Assembly (NCBI GenBank): GCA_003153855.1
Contig: PMBM01000112.1
Coordinates: 1-5,836, forward strand
DNA length: 5,836 nt
Direction of reading: 5' to 3'
Origin: Propionibacteriaceae bacterium
Lineage (GTDB): Bacteria; Actinomycetota; Actinomycetes; Propionibacteriales; Propionibacteriaceae
Shown in pieces: positions 1 through 5,241 of this stretch. The position numbers were made by a program, and so were the translations under genes. Numbering within the stretch: the first letter of the stretch is position 1; the number at the start of each line of letters is the position of its first letter. The notes under the pieces are model-generated. The model saw only the letters and a list, made by a program, of their open reading frames with translations. It made no database searches and was not told the DNA's origin.

Positions 1-2918
1 ACCTCGTCGATCTTGAGCAGCGTGTACATGTCGTCGGCCCGCTCGAGGATCTCGGCCACCTGGTCGGTGGTGATCGCGTCGACGCCGCAGCCGAAGGAGT
101 TGAGCTGTACGAGGTGGAGCTCGGGTGTACGCGCCACGATCGCCGCACTCTCGTACAGCCTCGTGTGGTAGGCCCACTGGTCGCGCACCCGGATCGGCCG
201 TTCGAGGAAGGACTCGGTCGGGTCGACGATCGAGTCCTCGGTCAGCACCGCCATGCCGAGACCCGTGATGAGGCTCGGGATGCCGTGGTGGACCTCGGGG
301 TCGACGTGGTACGGCCGGCCCGCGAGGACGATGCCCTTGATGTCGTGCTCTGCCATGTACGCGAGGGCGCGCTGCCCCTCCGCCCGTACGTCCGCCTTGA
401 CCTGCGCGTCCTCGGCGAAGCCGGCCTGTACGGCAGCGGCCATCTCGTCGTAGGGGATGTCCCAGTCGGCGAAGACGTCGACGAGACGCTTGGTCAGCTT
501 CTCGGGGTCGTTGAGGTTGAGCATCGGGGACATGAACGTCACCGACGGGTCCTGAAGGCGTGGCAGGTTCCGCTCGAGCACCTGCGGGTAGAACGCGACG
601 ACCGGGCAGTTGAAGTGGTTGTCGGCGCCCTGGATCTCCTTGGCCTCCAGCGGCACGCACGGGTAGAAGATCGTGCGAATGCCCTTGTCCAGGAGATGTT
701 CGATGTGGCCGTGCGCGAGCTTGGCCGGGTAGCAGACGTTCTCGCTGGGGATCGACTCCATGCCCTGCTCGAAGACCTCGTGGCTCGACCGGCCCGACGG
801 GATGACGCGGAACCCGAGCTTGGTGAGGATCGTGAACCACAGCGGGTAGTTCTCGTACATGTTCAGCACCCGTGGGATGCCGATCTCGCCCCGCGTGGTG
901 TTCGCATCGGTGAGGCGGCGGTAGCCGAACAGCCGCTTGTACTTGTAGTCGAACAGGTTCGGCAGCTCCGACTTCGGCGGCACCTTCTCGGTGCTGGCGC
1001 CGCGCTCGCACCGGTTGCCCGAGACGTGGCGCGTGCCGTCGCCGAACTTCGAGATCGTCAGGTGGCAGTGGTTCTGGCACAGGCGGCACGTGTCGAGCTG
1101 CGTGTCGAGGCTGAAGCCGTCGAGCTCGTCGAGCGCCAGCGCCTGAGACTTCTCGCCGATCTGCCAGTTGCGCTGCGCGGTGAGCGCCGCGCCGTACGCA
1201 CCCATGAGGCCCGCGATGTCGGGACGCGTGACCTCGGCGCCGGTCTGCAGCTCGAACGCGCGCAGGACCGCGTCGTTGAGGAACGTGCCGCCCTGCACGA
1301 CGACCTTGTCGCCGAGCTGGGAGGCGTCCTTGAGCTTGATGACCTTGTACAGGGCGTTGCGGACGACCGAATACGAGAGGCCCGCGGCGATGTCGCCCTG
1401 CGTCGCGCCCTCGCGTTGCGCCTGCTTCACGGAGCTGTTCATGAACACCGTGCAGCGCGTGCCGAGGTCGACGGGCTCCACGGAGTCGAGCGCGGTGCCG
1501 GCGAAGGCCTGGACGTCGGTGCCCATCGACGCCGCGAACGTCTGGAGGAAGGACCCGCAGCCCGACGAGCATGCTTCGTTGACCGCGATCGAGTCGACGA
1601 CGCCGTTCTTGATCCGCAGGTACTTCATGTCCTGGCCGCCGATGTCGATGACGCTCGTCACGCCGGGGCAGACCTTCTCCGCGGCCCGGTAGTGAGCCAT
1701 CGTCTCGATCTCGCCGTCGTCGAGACGCAGCGCGGCACGTACGAGACCCTCCCCGTAGCCGGTCACGCACGCCCTCGCGAGGTACGCGCTGTCGGGGATC
1801 GCCTCGTGCACCTGGCGCAGGATGCCGAGAGCGACGTGTACGGGGTCGTTGCTGCCCTGGTAGTGGTCGAAGACGACCTCACCGGTCGCGGTCAGCAGGA
1901 TCGCCTTGACCGTCGTCGAGCCGGCGTCGATGCCCAGGAACAGTGGCCCGGAGGTGGTGGCGAGGTCGGCGCGCGGGACCTTCACCGAGTGGTGCCGCTC
2001 GACGAACGCGGAGCGCTCGTCGTCGTCGGCGAACAGCGGACGCATGCGGGACGTGCTGAGCGAGATGAGGACGCGCTCGGTGAGTCTCTTCACGAGGGCG
2101 TCGGGGCGCTGCTCCGCACCGCGGAGGCCGTTGGTGGTGTGAGCGTTCGCGGGCTGGCTGGCGATGAGCGCGGCGCCGATCGCGACGAACAGGTGGGCCT
2201 CGTCGGGGGTCGTGAACGAGGAGACCTGGGCGGCCAGCGCCCGCTCGTACGCGGCTCTCAGCTGCGGCAGGAAGTGCAGCGGGCCGCCGAGGAAGACGAC
2301 GTTGCCGCGGATCGGGTGGCCGCACGCGAGGCCGGCGATCGTCTGCGTGGCGACGGCCTGGAACACCGACGCGGCGAGGTCGGTGTGGGCCGCGCCCTGG
2401 TTGAGGAGCGGCTGCAGGTCGGACTTCGCGAACACGCCGCAGCGGGAGGCGATCGGGTACAGGTGGCTGTACGCGGCGGCCAGGGCGTCGAGGCCGGCCG
2501 CGTCCGTGTGCAGGAGGTTGGCCATCTGGTCGATGAACGCGCCCGTACCGCCCGCGCACGTGCCGTTCATCCGTTGCTCGACGACCGGGTGGAGGAACGT
2601 GATCTTCGCGTCCTCGCCGCCGAGCTCGATGACGACATCGGCCTGCGGCTCGAAGCGCTCGATCGCGGCGGTGCCGGCGATGACCTCCTGGACGAACTCG
2701 ACGCCCATGAGGTCGGCCACGCTCAGGCCGGCGGACCCGGTGACGGCGCACTGGAAGGGCTCGTGCGGGAAGGCGTGGGTTACCTCGGAAAGGAGCGTAC
2801 GAAGGGCACCGCGAGCGTCCGCGTTGTGCCGCCTGTACGAGCTGAAGCGCAGCGCATCGCCATCCAGCACCACCGCCTTCACAGTGGTGGACCCCACATC
2901 GAGACCGAGTGAGAGCAC
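1..2918 (-). CDS. Giant acyl-CoA dehydratase activase-related protein (two BadF/HgdC ATPase domains + DUF2229), 3' end beyond window
   Basis: The frame reads without a stop from GTG at 2918 to the left edge (972 codons), so the C-terminus is missing; fused relatives are, from memory, about 1,400 residues. Domain 1 (about 4-255) has phosphate-loop DVGSTTVK (7-14), ELGGEDAK (98-105), NGTCAGGTG with Cys121, and RCGVFAKSD with Cys160. Domain 2 (about 326-585) repeats this: DAGSTTVK (331-338), DIGGQDMK (425-432), NEACSSGCG with Cys450, and RCTVFMNSS with Cys489. A DUF2229-like part follows, with CxxCxxxC at 611-618, Cys637, ENVCYPAKLAHGH (727-738), YPC (752-754), GRPYH (867-871) and SFGCG (941-945). 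Family knowledge: single-domain activators such as HgdC are ATP-driven [4Fe-4S] reductants of 2-hydroxyacyl-CoA dehydratases. The substrate here is unknown and no dehydratase subunit is visible. The GTG follows GGAGGA, has an in-frame TAA upstream with no other start between, and a later start would cut the first ATPase motif. The protein is probably cytoplasmic. Family assignment is strong; the physiological role is not. Confidence 0.93.
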   Translation of the reverse strand, partial: MLSLGLDVGSTTVKAVVLDGDALRFSSYRRHNADARGALRTLLSEVTHAFPHEPFQCAVTGSAGLSVADLMGVEFVQEVIAGTAAIERFEPQADVVIELGGEDAKITFLHPVVEQRMNGTCAGGTGAFIDQMANLLHTDAAGLDALAAAYSHLYPIASRCGVFAKSDLQPLLNQGAAHTDLAASVFQAVATQTIAGLACGHPIRGNVVFLGGPLHFLPQLRAAYERALAAQVSSFTTPDEAHLFVAIGAALIASQPANAHTTNGLRGAEQRPDALVKRLTERVLISLSTSRMRPLFADDDERSAFVERHHSVKVPRADLATTSGPLFLGIDAGSTTVKAILLTATGEVVFDHYQGSNDPVHVALGILRQVHEAIPDSAYLARACVTGYGEGLVRAALRLDDGEIETMAHYRAAEKVCPGVTSVIDIGGQDMKYLRIKNGVVDSIAVNEACSSGCGSFLQTFAASMGTDVQAFAGTALDSVEPVDLGTRCTVFMNSSVKQAQREGATQGDIAAGLSYSVVRNALYKVIKLKDASQLGDKVVVQGGTFLNDAVLRAFELQTGAEVTRPDIAGLMGAYGAALTAQRNWQIGEKSQALALDELDGFSLDTQLDTCRLCQNHCHLTISKFGDGTRHVSGNRCERGASTEKVPPKSELPNLFDYKYKRLFGYRRLTDANTTRGEIGIPRVLNMYENYPLWFTILTKLGFRVIPSGRSSHEVFEQGMESIPSENVCYPAKLAHGHIEHLLDKGIRTIFYPCVPLEAKEIQGADNHFNCPVVAFYPQVLERNLPRLQDPSVTFMSPMLNLNDPEKLTKRLVDVFADWDIPYDEMAAAVQAGFAEDAQVKADVRAEGQRALAYMAEHDIKGIVLAGRPYHVDPEVHHGIPSLITGLGMAVLTEDSIVDPTESFLERPIRVRDQWAYHTRLYESAAIVARTPELHLVQLNSFGCGVDAITTDQVAEILERADDMYTLLKIDE

Positions 2919-2919
2919 G

Positions 2920-2926
2920 GGTCCTC
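2920..2926 (-). promoter_or_regulatory. Ribosome binding site of the activase gene
   Basis: The minus strand reads GGAGGAC directly before CC-GTG. The purine-rich core lies only about 4-5 bases from the GTG, slightly close but the only Shine-Dalgarno match near the start. It fixes the GTG at 2918 as the initiation codon. Confidence 0.7.
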
Positions 2927-2930
2927 CGAT

Positions 2931-2946
2931 CAGAACGATCGTTCTG
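2931..2946. promoter_or_regulatory. Perfect 16-bp palindrome, candidate repressor operator
   Basis: CAGAACGATCGTTCTG is its own reverse complement and ends 4 bases before the ribosome binding site of the activase gene. Perfect palindromes of this size with a CG-rich centre and AGAAC/GTTCT arms resemble operators of TetR-type dimeric regulators. That family assignment is an inference, and no regulator gene lies in the window. If the weak promoter at 2961-2990 is right, the site sits just downstream of the start point, where a bound protein would block transcription. In RNA it could also fold as a 6-bp stem with a GATC loop next to the ribosome binding site. Confidence 0.5.
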
Positions 2947-2960
2947 TACCTGGGTAGACG

Positions 2961-2990
2961 TTAACAGAGCCGCGCATCACGCTACGTCAG
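2961..2990 (-). promoter_or_regulatory. Weak candidate promoter of the activase gene
   Basis: On the minus strand, CTGACG (2990-2985) resembles a -35 box. It is followed after 18 bases by TGTTAA (2966-2961), a poor -10 box in an AT-richer patch. Transcription would begin near 2953, just ahead of the 16-bp palindrome. The -10 match is weak, so another element in 2947-3225 could be the true promoter. Confidence 0.3.
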
Positions 2991-3045
2991 AGCCCGAGGA
3001 GAGAACCTGTACGGGCGGGATCGGCTCAACCGTTCGGGGGAGAAC

Positions 3046-3075
3046 CCTGGCCGGTTGCGGAGAGGACCTGGCCGG
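3046..3075. repeat. Short direct repeat CCTGGCCGG, 21 bp apart
   Basis: CCTGGCCGG occurs at 3046-3054 and again at 3067-3075, both within a GGAGA-like context. A diverged third copy, CCTGTACGG, lies at 3006-3014. The 21-bp step is two helical turns, which would place both copies on the same DNA face. Function is unknown. Confidence 0.4.
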
Positions 3076-3099
3076 CTTCTGGGCGACAAGGGGGCACGA

Positions 3100-3160
3100 G
3101 TCGAAGAGTCGAGACTGCGCCTGGAGACCCCAACGAATCGGCGTGTCGGGACTCTTCGAC
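3100..3160. repeat. Perfect 11-bp inverted repeat with 39-bp spacer
   Basis: GTCGAAGAGTC at 3100-3110 and GACTCTTCGAC at 3150-3160 are exact reverse complements. The right arm also forms the loop region of an overlapping hairpin built from GGCGTG (3140-3145) and CACGCC (3163-3168), so the two folds compete. There is no T-run on either side, so it is not a simple terminator. It may be a leader switch, a regulator site, or neutral. Confidence 0.5.
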
Positions 3161-3225
3161 AGCACGCCGGGTGACCGCGACCGCACGCTGGCTCAGTCAA
3201 TCCTCGATCGACATCCGGACCAGGA

Positions 3226-3259
3226 CACACGAACGCCGCCTCGCTTGCGCGAGACGGCG
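3226..3259 (-). terminator. Intrinsic terminator of the tRNA-Ser gene
   Basis: Reading the minus strand, 3259-3234 forms an 11-bp stem (ten Watson-Crick pairs and one T-G wobble) closed by a GCAA tetraloop of the stable GNRA class. A modest U-containing tail, TTCGTGTGT, follows. It starts 27 bases after the encoded CCA end of the tRNA and no other minus-strand gene ends here, so it should end the tRNA transcript and shield the activase gene downstream. Confidence 0.72.
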
Positions 3260-3286
3260 CTGTGTCAACCGGGGTGGAAGCCCGGA

Positions 3287-3374
3287 TGGCGGTGGCGGAG
3301 GGATTTGAACCCTCGGAGGGTTTCCCCTCACACGCTTTCGAGGCGTGCTCCATTGGCCGCTCGGACACGCCACC
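3287..3374 (-). tRNA. tRNA-Ser (anticodon CGA)
   Basis: The minus strand folds as a class II tRNA. The acceptor stem GGTGGCG (3374-3368) pairs with CGCCACC (3297-3291). The discriminator is G at 3290 and CCA is encoded at 3289-3287. The anticodon stem CACGC/GCGTG encloses loop CTCGAAA with anticodon CGA at 3340-3338, which reads UCG. The long variable arm (AGGG, GAAA loop, CCCT region) and G73 are typical of serine tRNAs. The T arm is GAGGG-TTCAAAT-CCCTC. The gene diverges from tadA with a gap of about 97 bases. Because tRNA 3' ends are common integration sites, I looked for a duplicated 3' end in the window and saw none. Confidence 0.96.
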
Positions 3375-3381
3375 GCGGAAG

Positions 3382-3387
3382 AGTGTA
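3382..3387 (-). promoter_or_regulatory. -10 box of the tRNA-Ser promoter
   Basis: TACACT on the minus strand ends 7 bases before the mature tRNA 5' end, which suits a short 5' leader. The -35 region is unclear (a TTCGCC lies about 19 bases upstream), so the spacing is not ideal. The same 97-bp gap must also hold the tadA promoter, which I could not identify. Confidence 0.5.
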
Positions 3388-3471
3388 GCGGCGCCCTCAC
3401 GGAGTCGGCGAATCGCTTCTGTGGGTCGACACGCCGTCACGACCACGGCCCCAGCATGGGAAAGTTGGCGC

Positions 3472-3924
3472 GTGAGCCGCTGGGACGACGCGATGCGTGA
3501 GGCGATCGCCGCCGCCCGTACGGCCTCGGCAGCCGGCGACGTACCGATCGGCGCCGTACTCCTCGACGCGACCGGCGCCATCGTCGCCACCGCCGCGAAC
3601 GAGCGCGAGCAGACCCACGACCCCACCGCGCATGCCGAGGTGCTCGTGCTCCGGCGCCGCGCGGCCGAGCTCGGCAGCTGGCACCTCGAGGGGCACACGC
3701 TGGTCGTGACGCTGGAGCCCTGCACGATGTGCGCGGGAGCGTCGGTGCTCGCACGGGTCGACCGGATCGTCTTCGGCGCGTACGACCCGAAGGCCGGCGC
3801 CGTCGCGTCGCTGTGGGACGTCGTACGCGACCCTCGCCTCAACCACCGGCCTGCGGTCGTCGGGGGCATCCTCGCCGACGACTGCGGCGCTCTGCTCACC
3901 AGCTACTTCGCGGAGAAGCGCTAA
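3472..3924 (+). CDS. tadA: tRNA adenosine(34) deaminase TadA
   Basis: A 150-residue zinc deaminase that converts A34 to inosine in the anticodon of tRNA-Arg(ACG), letting one tRNA read several CGN codons; it acts in the cytoplasm as a dimer. The cytidine-deaminase fold signatures are clear: THDPTAHAE supplies zinc ligand His54 and proton-shuttle Glu56, and EPCTMCAG supplies Cys84 and Cys87. The spacing matches E. coli TadA (His57, Glu59, Cys87, Cys90, from memory). DVPIGAVLLD near the N-terminus and the NHRP segment near 126 also fit. The frame stays open upstream to 3262, but that would cross the tRNA gene. GTG at 3472 gives the usual N-terminus (SRWDDAMREAI), preceded by a weak GGGAAAG. ATG at 3493 and GTG at 3421 are alternatives. 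The stop overlaps the stop of the convergent DUF1254 gene. Confidence 0.95.
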   Translation: MSRWDDAMREAIAAARTASAAGDVPIGAVLLDATGAIVATAANEREQTHDPTAHAEVLVLRRRAAELGSWHLEGHTLVVTLEPCTMCAGASVLARVDRIVFGAYDPKAGAVASLWDVVRDPRLNHRPAVVGGILADDCGALLTSYFAEKR

Positions 3925-4511
3925 CCGGCCAGGGGCGCGAGCGTGACCTGCGCGGCCATTCCGTACGCGGCGGGTGCGTCGGCGTAGTCCTGCACGAAGA
4001 CGCGGCCAGCCACGAGCACGGCGCCGTTGGGCGACGAGATCTGCCTCATCCCGCTCGGCACCTGGCCCGTCCAGCCCGGTCCGGTGATGAGGTACGTGCC
4101 TGCGGCGCTGCCCGTGGTCCGGGTCCCGACGTACGAGAAGTTCGTGTTCTTCGACGGGTCGGTGAGCTGGACGCTGTAGTAGCGACCGCCCATGTCCGGC
4201 ACCGTCAGGACCTGCGGCCCCTTCGACAGGTCGACCCAGCCGACGACGTACAGCGTGTCGCGGTTCGTGCCATAGCTGAGCAGCTTCGAGCTGCCCGCCG
4301 GCAGCGCGGTGAACGGGTTCACGAAGAGCTCCGCGCTCTGCACGTACAGCGTGTTGACGGGGATGGGGCCGTTCTCGATCCCCTGGTTCAGGATCCCGCG
4401 CTTGTACGGCAGCAGCATGAGTCGCGGAGACAGGTACGTGGCGAGCAGCCACGCGGCGACGACGAACGCACCGACGATGATCAGGTGTACATAGCCGATC
4501 TGCAGCGTCAT
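3921..4511 (-). CDS. Membrane-anchored DUF1254-domain protein
   Basis: A 196-residue protein of unknown function. Residues 6-28 form one hydrophobic membrane span with no basic residue before it. The basic patch after it (R30, K37, R38) would, by the positive-inside rule, leave the soluble domain in the cytoplasm. Residues about 45-195 match DUF1254: TLYVVGWVDLSKGP (86-99), the VPDMGGRYYSVQL block (104-116) and the RTTGSAAGTYLITGPGW region (131-147). DUF1254 usually forms the N-terminal part of a protein of about 450 residues that ends in DUF1214; here that second half is the preceding gene. The ATG at 4511 overlaps the upstream TGA in ATGA, implying translational coupling. A longer frame to 4985 only shadows the upstream gene and would bury the membrane segment. 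The TAG overlaps the tadA stop. No catalytic residues are assigned. Confidence 0.88.
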   Translation of the reverse strand: MTLQIGYVHLIIVGAFVVAAWLLATYLSPRLMLLPYKRGILNQGIENGPIPVNTLYVQSAELFVNPFTALPAGSSKLLSYGTNRDTLYVVGWVDLSKGPQVLTVPDMGGRYYSVQLTDPSKNTNFSYVGTRTTGSAAGTYLITGPGWTGQVPSGMRQISSPNGAVLVAGRVFVQDYADAPAAYGMAAQVTLAPLAG

Positions 4512-4523
4512 GACCCGTCCACC
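4508..4523 (-). repeat. Start-junction repeat, copy 2 (GGTGGACGGGTCATGA)
   Basis: This 16-base sequence contains the end of the DUF1214 gene (V-D-G-S-stop) and the start of the DUF1254 gene. It differs by one base from the sequence before the DUF1214 gene at 5179-5194. Confidence 0.8.
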
Positions 4524-5182
4524 TTCGTGACCGGGGGCACGGCGTACGTGCCGTCGAGGATGGCCGCGCCAGGGATGTAGACGCGGAGCCAGAGGATGAA
4601 GTCCCCCGCCGGGGCGGGCAGCCAGTTGGCTTCGTGGCCGAGGGGTGCGCTGCTCTGGAGGTAGATGTCGACCGAGCCGTCCGTGTTCGGCACCAGACCG
4701 GAGTGGTTGCCCACGTGGTAGCGGTCGAGCGGGTTCGGCACGTACCGGTTCTGCCCGTCGCCCATCGTGAGCGACCAGAACGCGTCGGTCGGGGGAAGCT
4801 GCCCTGGCGGGAAGTGCAGGACGTACCGGTGACTGCCGTTGAGCGTGTGGCCCGCACCGTCGGAGCCTGTCCGCCAGTACGTCGCCTCTTCCGCCACCGC
4901 TATCGGGCCGGGGAACGCCCACGAGTTCGCGGCTCGCAGGAACATTCCGCTGTCGGATGCCCCGGCCCCGATCGCAGTGGTCCACCCGTTGATCTTCTTC
5001 ACCTTGGTCCGCCCGTACAGCTGAGCTGTGACCAGCGCGAGTCCGGCACCGACGAGGATGCCCTGGAACACGTCGCTCGGAACGTTGCGCGTTGTCAGGT
5101 CGGTGAAGAAGAGCAGCCGGACGAGGAAGTAGAGACAGACGGCGCCGACCGCGATGACGATGTACCGATAGGTCCTGCTCAT
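4508..5182 (-). CDS. Membrane-anchored DUF1214-domain protein
   Basis: A 224-residue protein of unknown function. Two hydrophobic segments (about 7-26 and 38-56) form a likely membrane hairpin; basic residues before the first (R3, R6) and after the second (R58, K60, K62, K63) suggest both ends face the cytoplasm. The domain at about 85-217 carries DUF1214 marks: RYVLHFPPGQLPP (119-131), DAFWSLTMGDGQNRYVPNPL around 133-152, NTDGSVDIYLQ (166-176), NWLPAPAG (186-193) and a final YAVPPV (213-218). Fused relatives carry this as the C-terminal half after DUF1254. Here it is a separate protein encoded upstream of its partner, with ATGA overlap, suggesting a two-component membrane assembly. It begins 59 bases after the stop of the tRNA-deaminase-associated gene, probably in the same transcript. 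No strong ribosome binding site precedes the ATG (GGTGAACGGGTC), much as for the next gene. Confidence 0.88.
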   Translation of the reverse strand: MSRTYRYIVIAVGAVCLYFLVRLLFFTDLTTRNVPSDVFQGILVGAGLALVTAQLYGRTKVKKINGWTTAIGAGASDSGMFLRAANSWAFPGPIAVAEEATYWRTGSDGAGHTLNGSHRYVLHFPPGQLPPTDAFWSLTMGDGQNRYVPNPLDRYHVGNHSGLVPNTDGSVDIYLQSSAPLGHEANWLPAPAGDFILWLRVYIPGAAILDGTYAVPPVTKVDGS

Positions 5183-5194
5183 GACCCGTTCACC
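5179..5194 (-). repeat. Start-junction repeat, copy 1 (GGTGAACGGGTCATGA)
   Basis: This is 15 of 16 bases identical to the junction at 4508-4523 and covers the DUF1214 start codon. Read in the frame of the upstream deaminase-associated gene it spells V-N-G-S-stop, parallel to the V-D-G-S-stop that ends the DUF1214 gene, although the upstream gene already stops at 5242. Confidence 0.8.
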
Positions 5195-5207
5195 GTACGC
5201 CTGGCTC

Positions 5208-5232
5208 GTACGGCCCCGTCACGAGGCCGTAC
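5208..5232 (-). repeat. Intercistronic hairpin GTACGGCC-9-GGCCGTAC
   Basis: A perfect 8-bp inverted repeat with a 9-base loop begins 9 bases after the stop of the deaminase-associated gene and ends 25 bases before the DUF1214 start. It lacks a T-run. It could be a partial terminator, an attenuator, or an RNA-stability element that separates expression of the first gene from the downstream pair. Confidence 0.5.
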
Positions 5233-5241
5233 GGATCTGGC

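Larger units (their letters stand above)
2991..3225. other. Non-coding stretch between tRNA terminator and activase promoter
   Basis: No convincing gene was found on either strand. The short open frames here lack a ribosome binding site and a protein-like composition. The stretch contains a short direct repeat (3046-3075), an 11-bp inverted repeat (3100-3160) and an overlapping hairpin (3140-3168). It would be an upstream regulatory region or an untranslated leader of the activase gene, if transcription begins further upstream than 2953. Confidence 0.5.

Noticed and set aside
1879..2751. 290-codon minus-strand open frame
   Set aside because: It is in a different frame from the activase gene on the same strand, and its Arg/Pro/Gly-rich, low-complexity product is typical of a frame shadow.
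114..2912. 932-codon plus-strand open frame opposite the activase gene
   Set aside because: Its translation is Arg/Val/Asp/Glu-rich with no recognisable motif, while the minus strand in the same place has complete ATPase and cysteine motifs from end to end. Long antisense frames are expected opposite high-GC genes.
2977..3186. 69-codon minus-strand open frame in the intergenic region
   Set aside because: The start is GTG without a ribosome binding site, the composition is Ser/Pro/Arg-rich and it spans the inverted repeat. It is not protein-like.
3287..3374. tRNA-Ser as an attachment site of an integrated element
   Set aside because: No duplicated tRNA 3' end, integrase or phage gene is visible in the window.
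3197..3400. Short minus-strand open frames over the tRNA (67 codons and the 305-codon frame)
   Set aside because: They translate through the tRNA-Ser gene, giving the familiar nonsense peptide of translated serine tRNAs, and have no ribosome binding site.
3421..3446. Imperfect inverted repeat between the tRNA and tadA (GTGGGTCG / CGACCAC)
   Set aside because: Seven pairs with a bulged G in a GC-rich region is within chance, and it is not placed clearly relative to either promoter.
3262..3471. N-terminal extension of tadA from 3262
   Set aside because: It would run across the tRNA-Ser gene on the other strand and adds about 70 residues with no family similarity. The start at 3472 gives the normal TadA N-terminus.
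3397..4857. 486-codon minus-strand open frame across tadA and both DUF genes
   Set aside because: It crosses three clearly coding frames with an Arg-rich composition and no motif.
4512..4985. Upstream extension of the DUF1254 frame to 4985
   Set aside because: It lies wholly inside the DUF1214 gene in another frame, gives a low-complexity product and would bury the membrane segment. The ATGA overlap at 4508-4511 marks the start.
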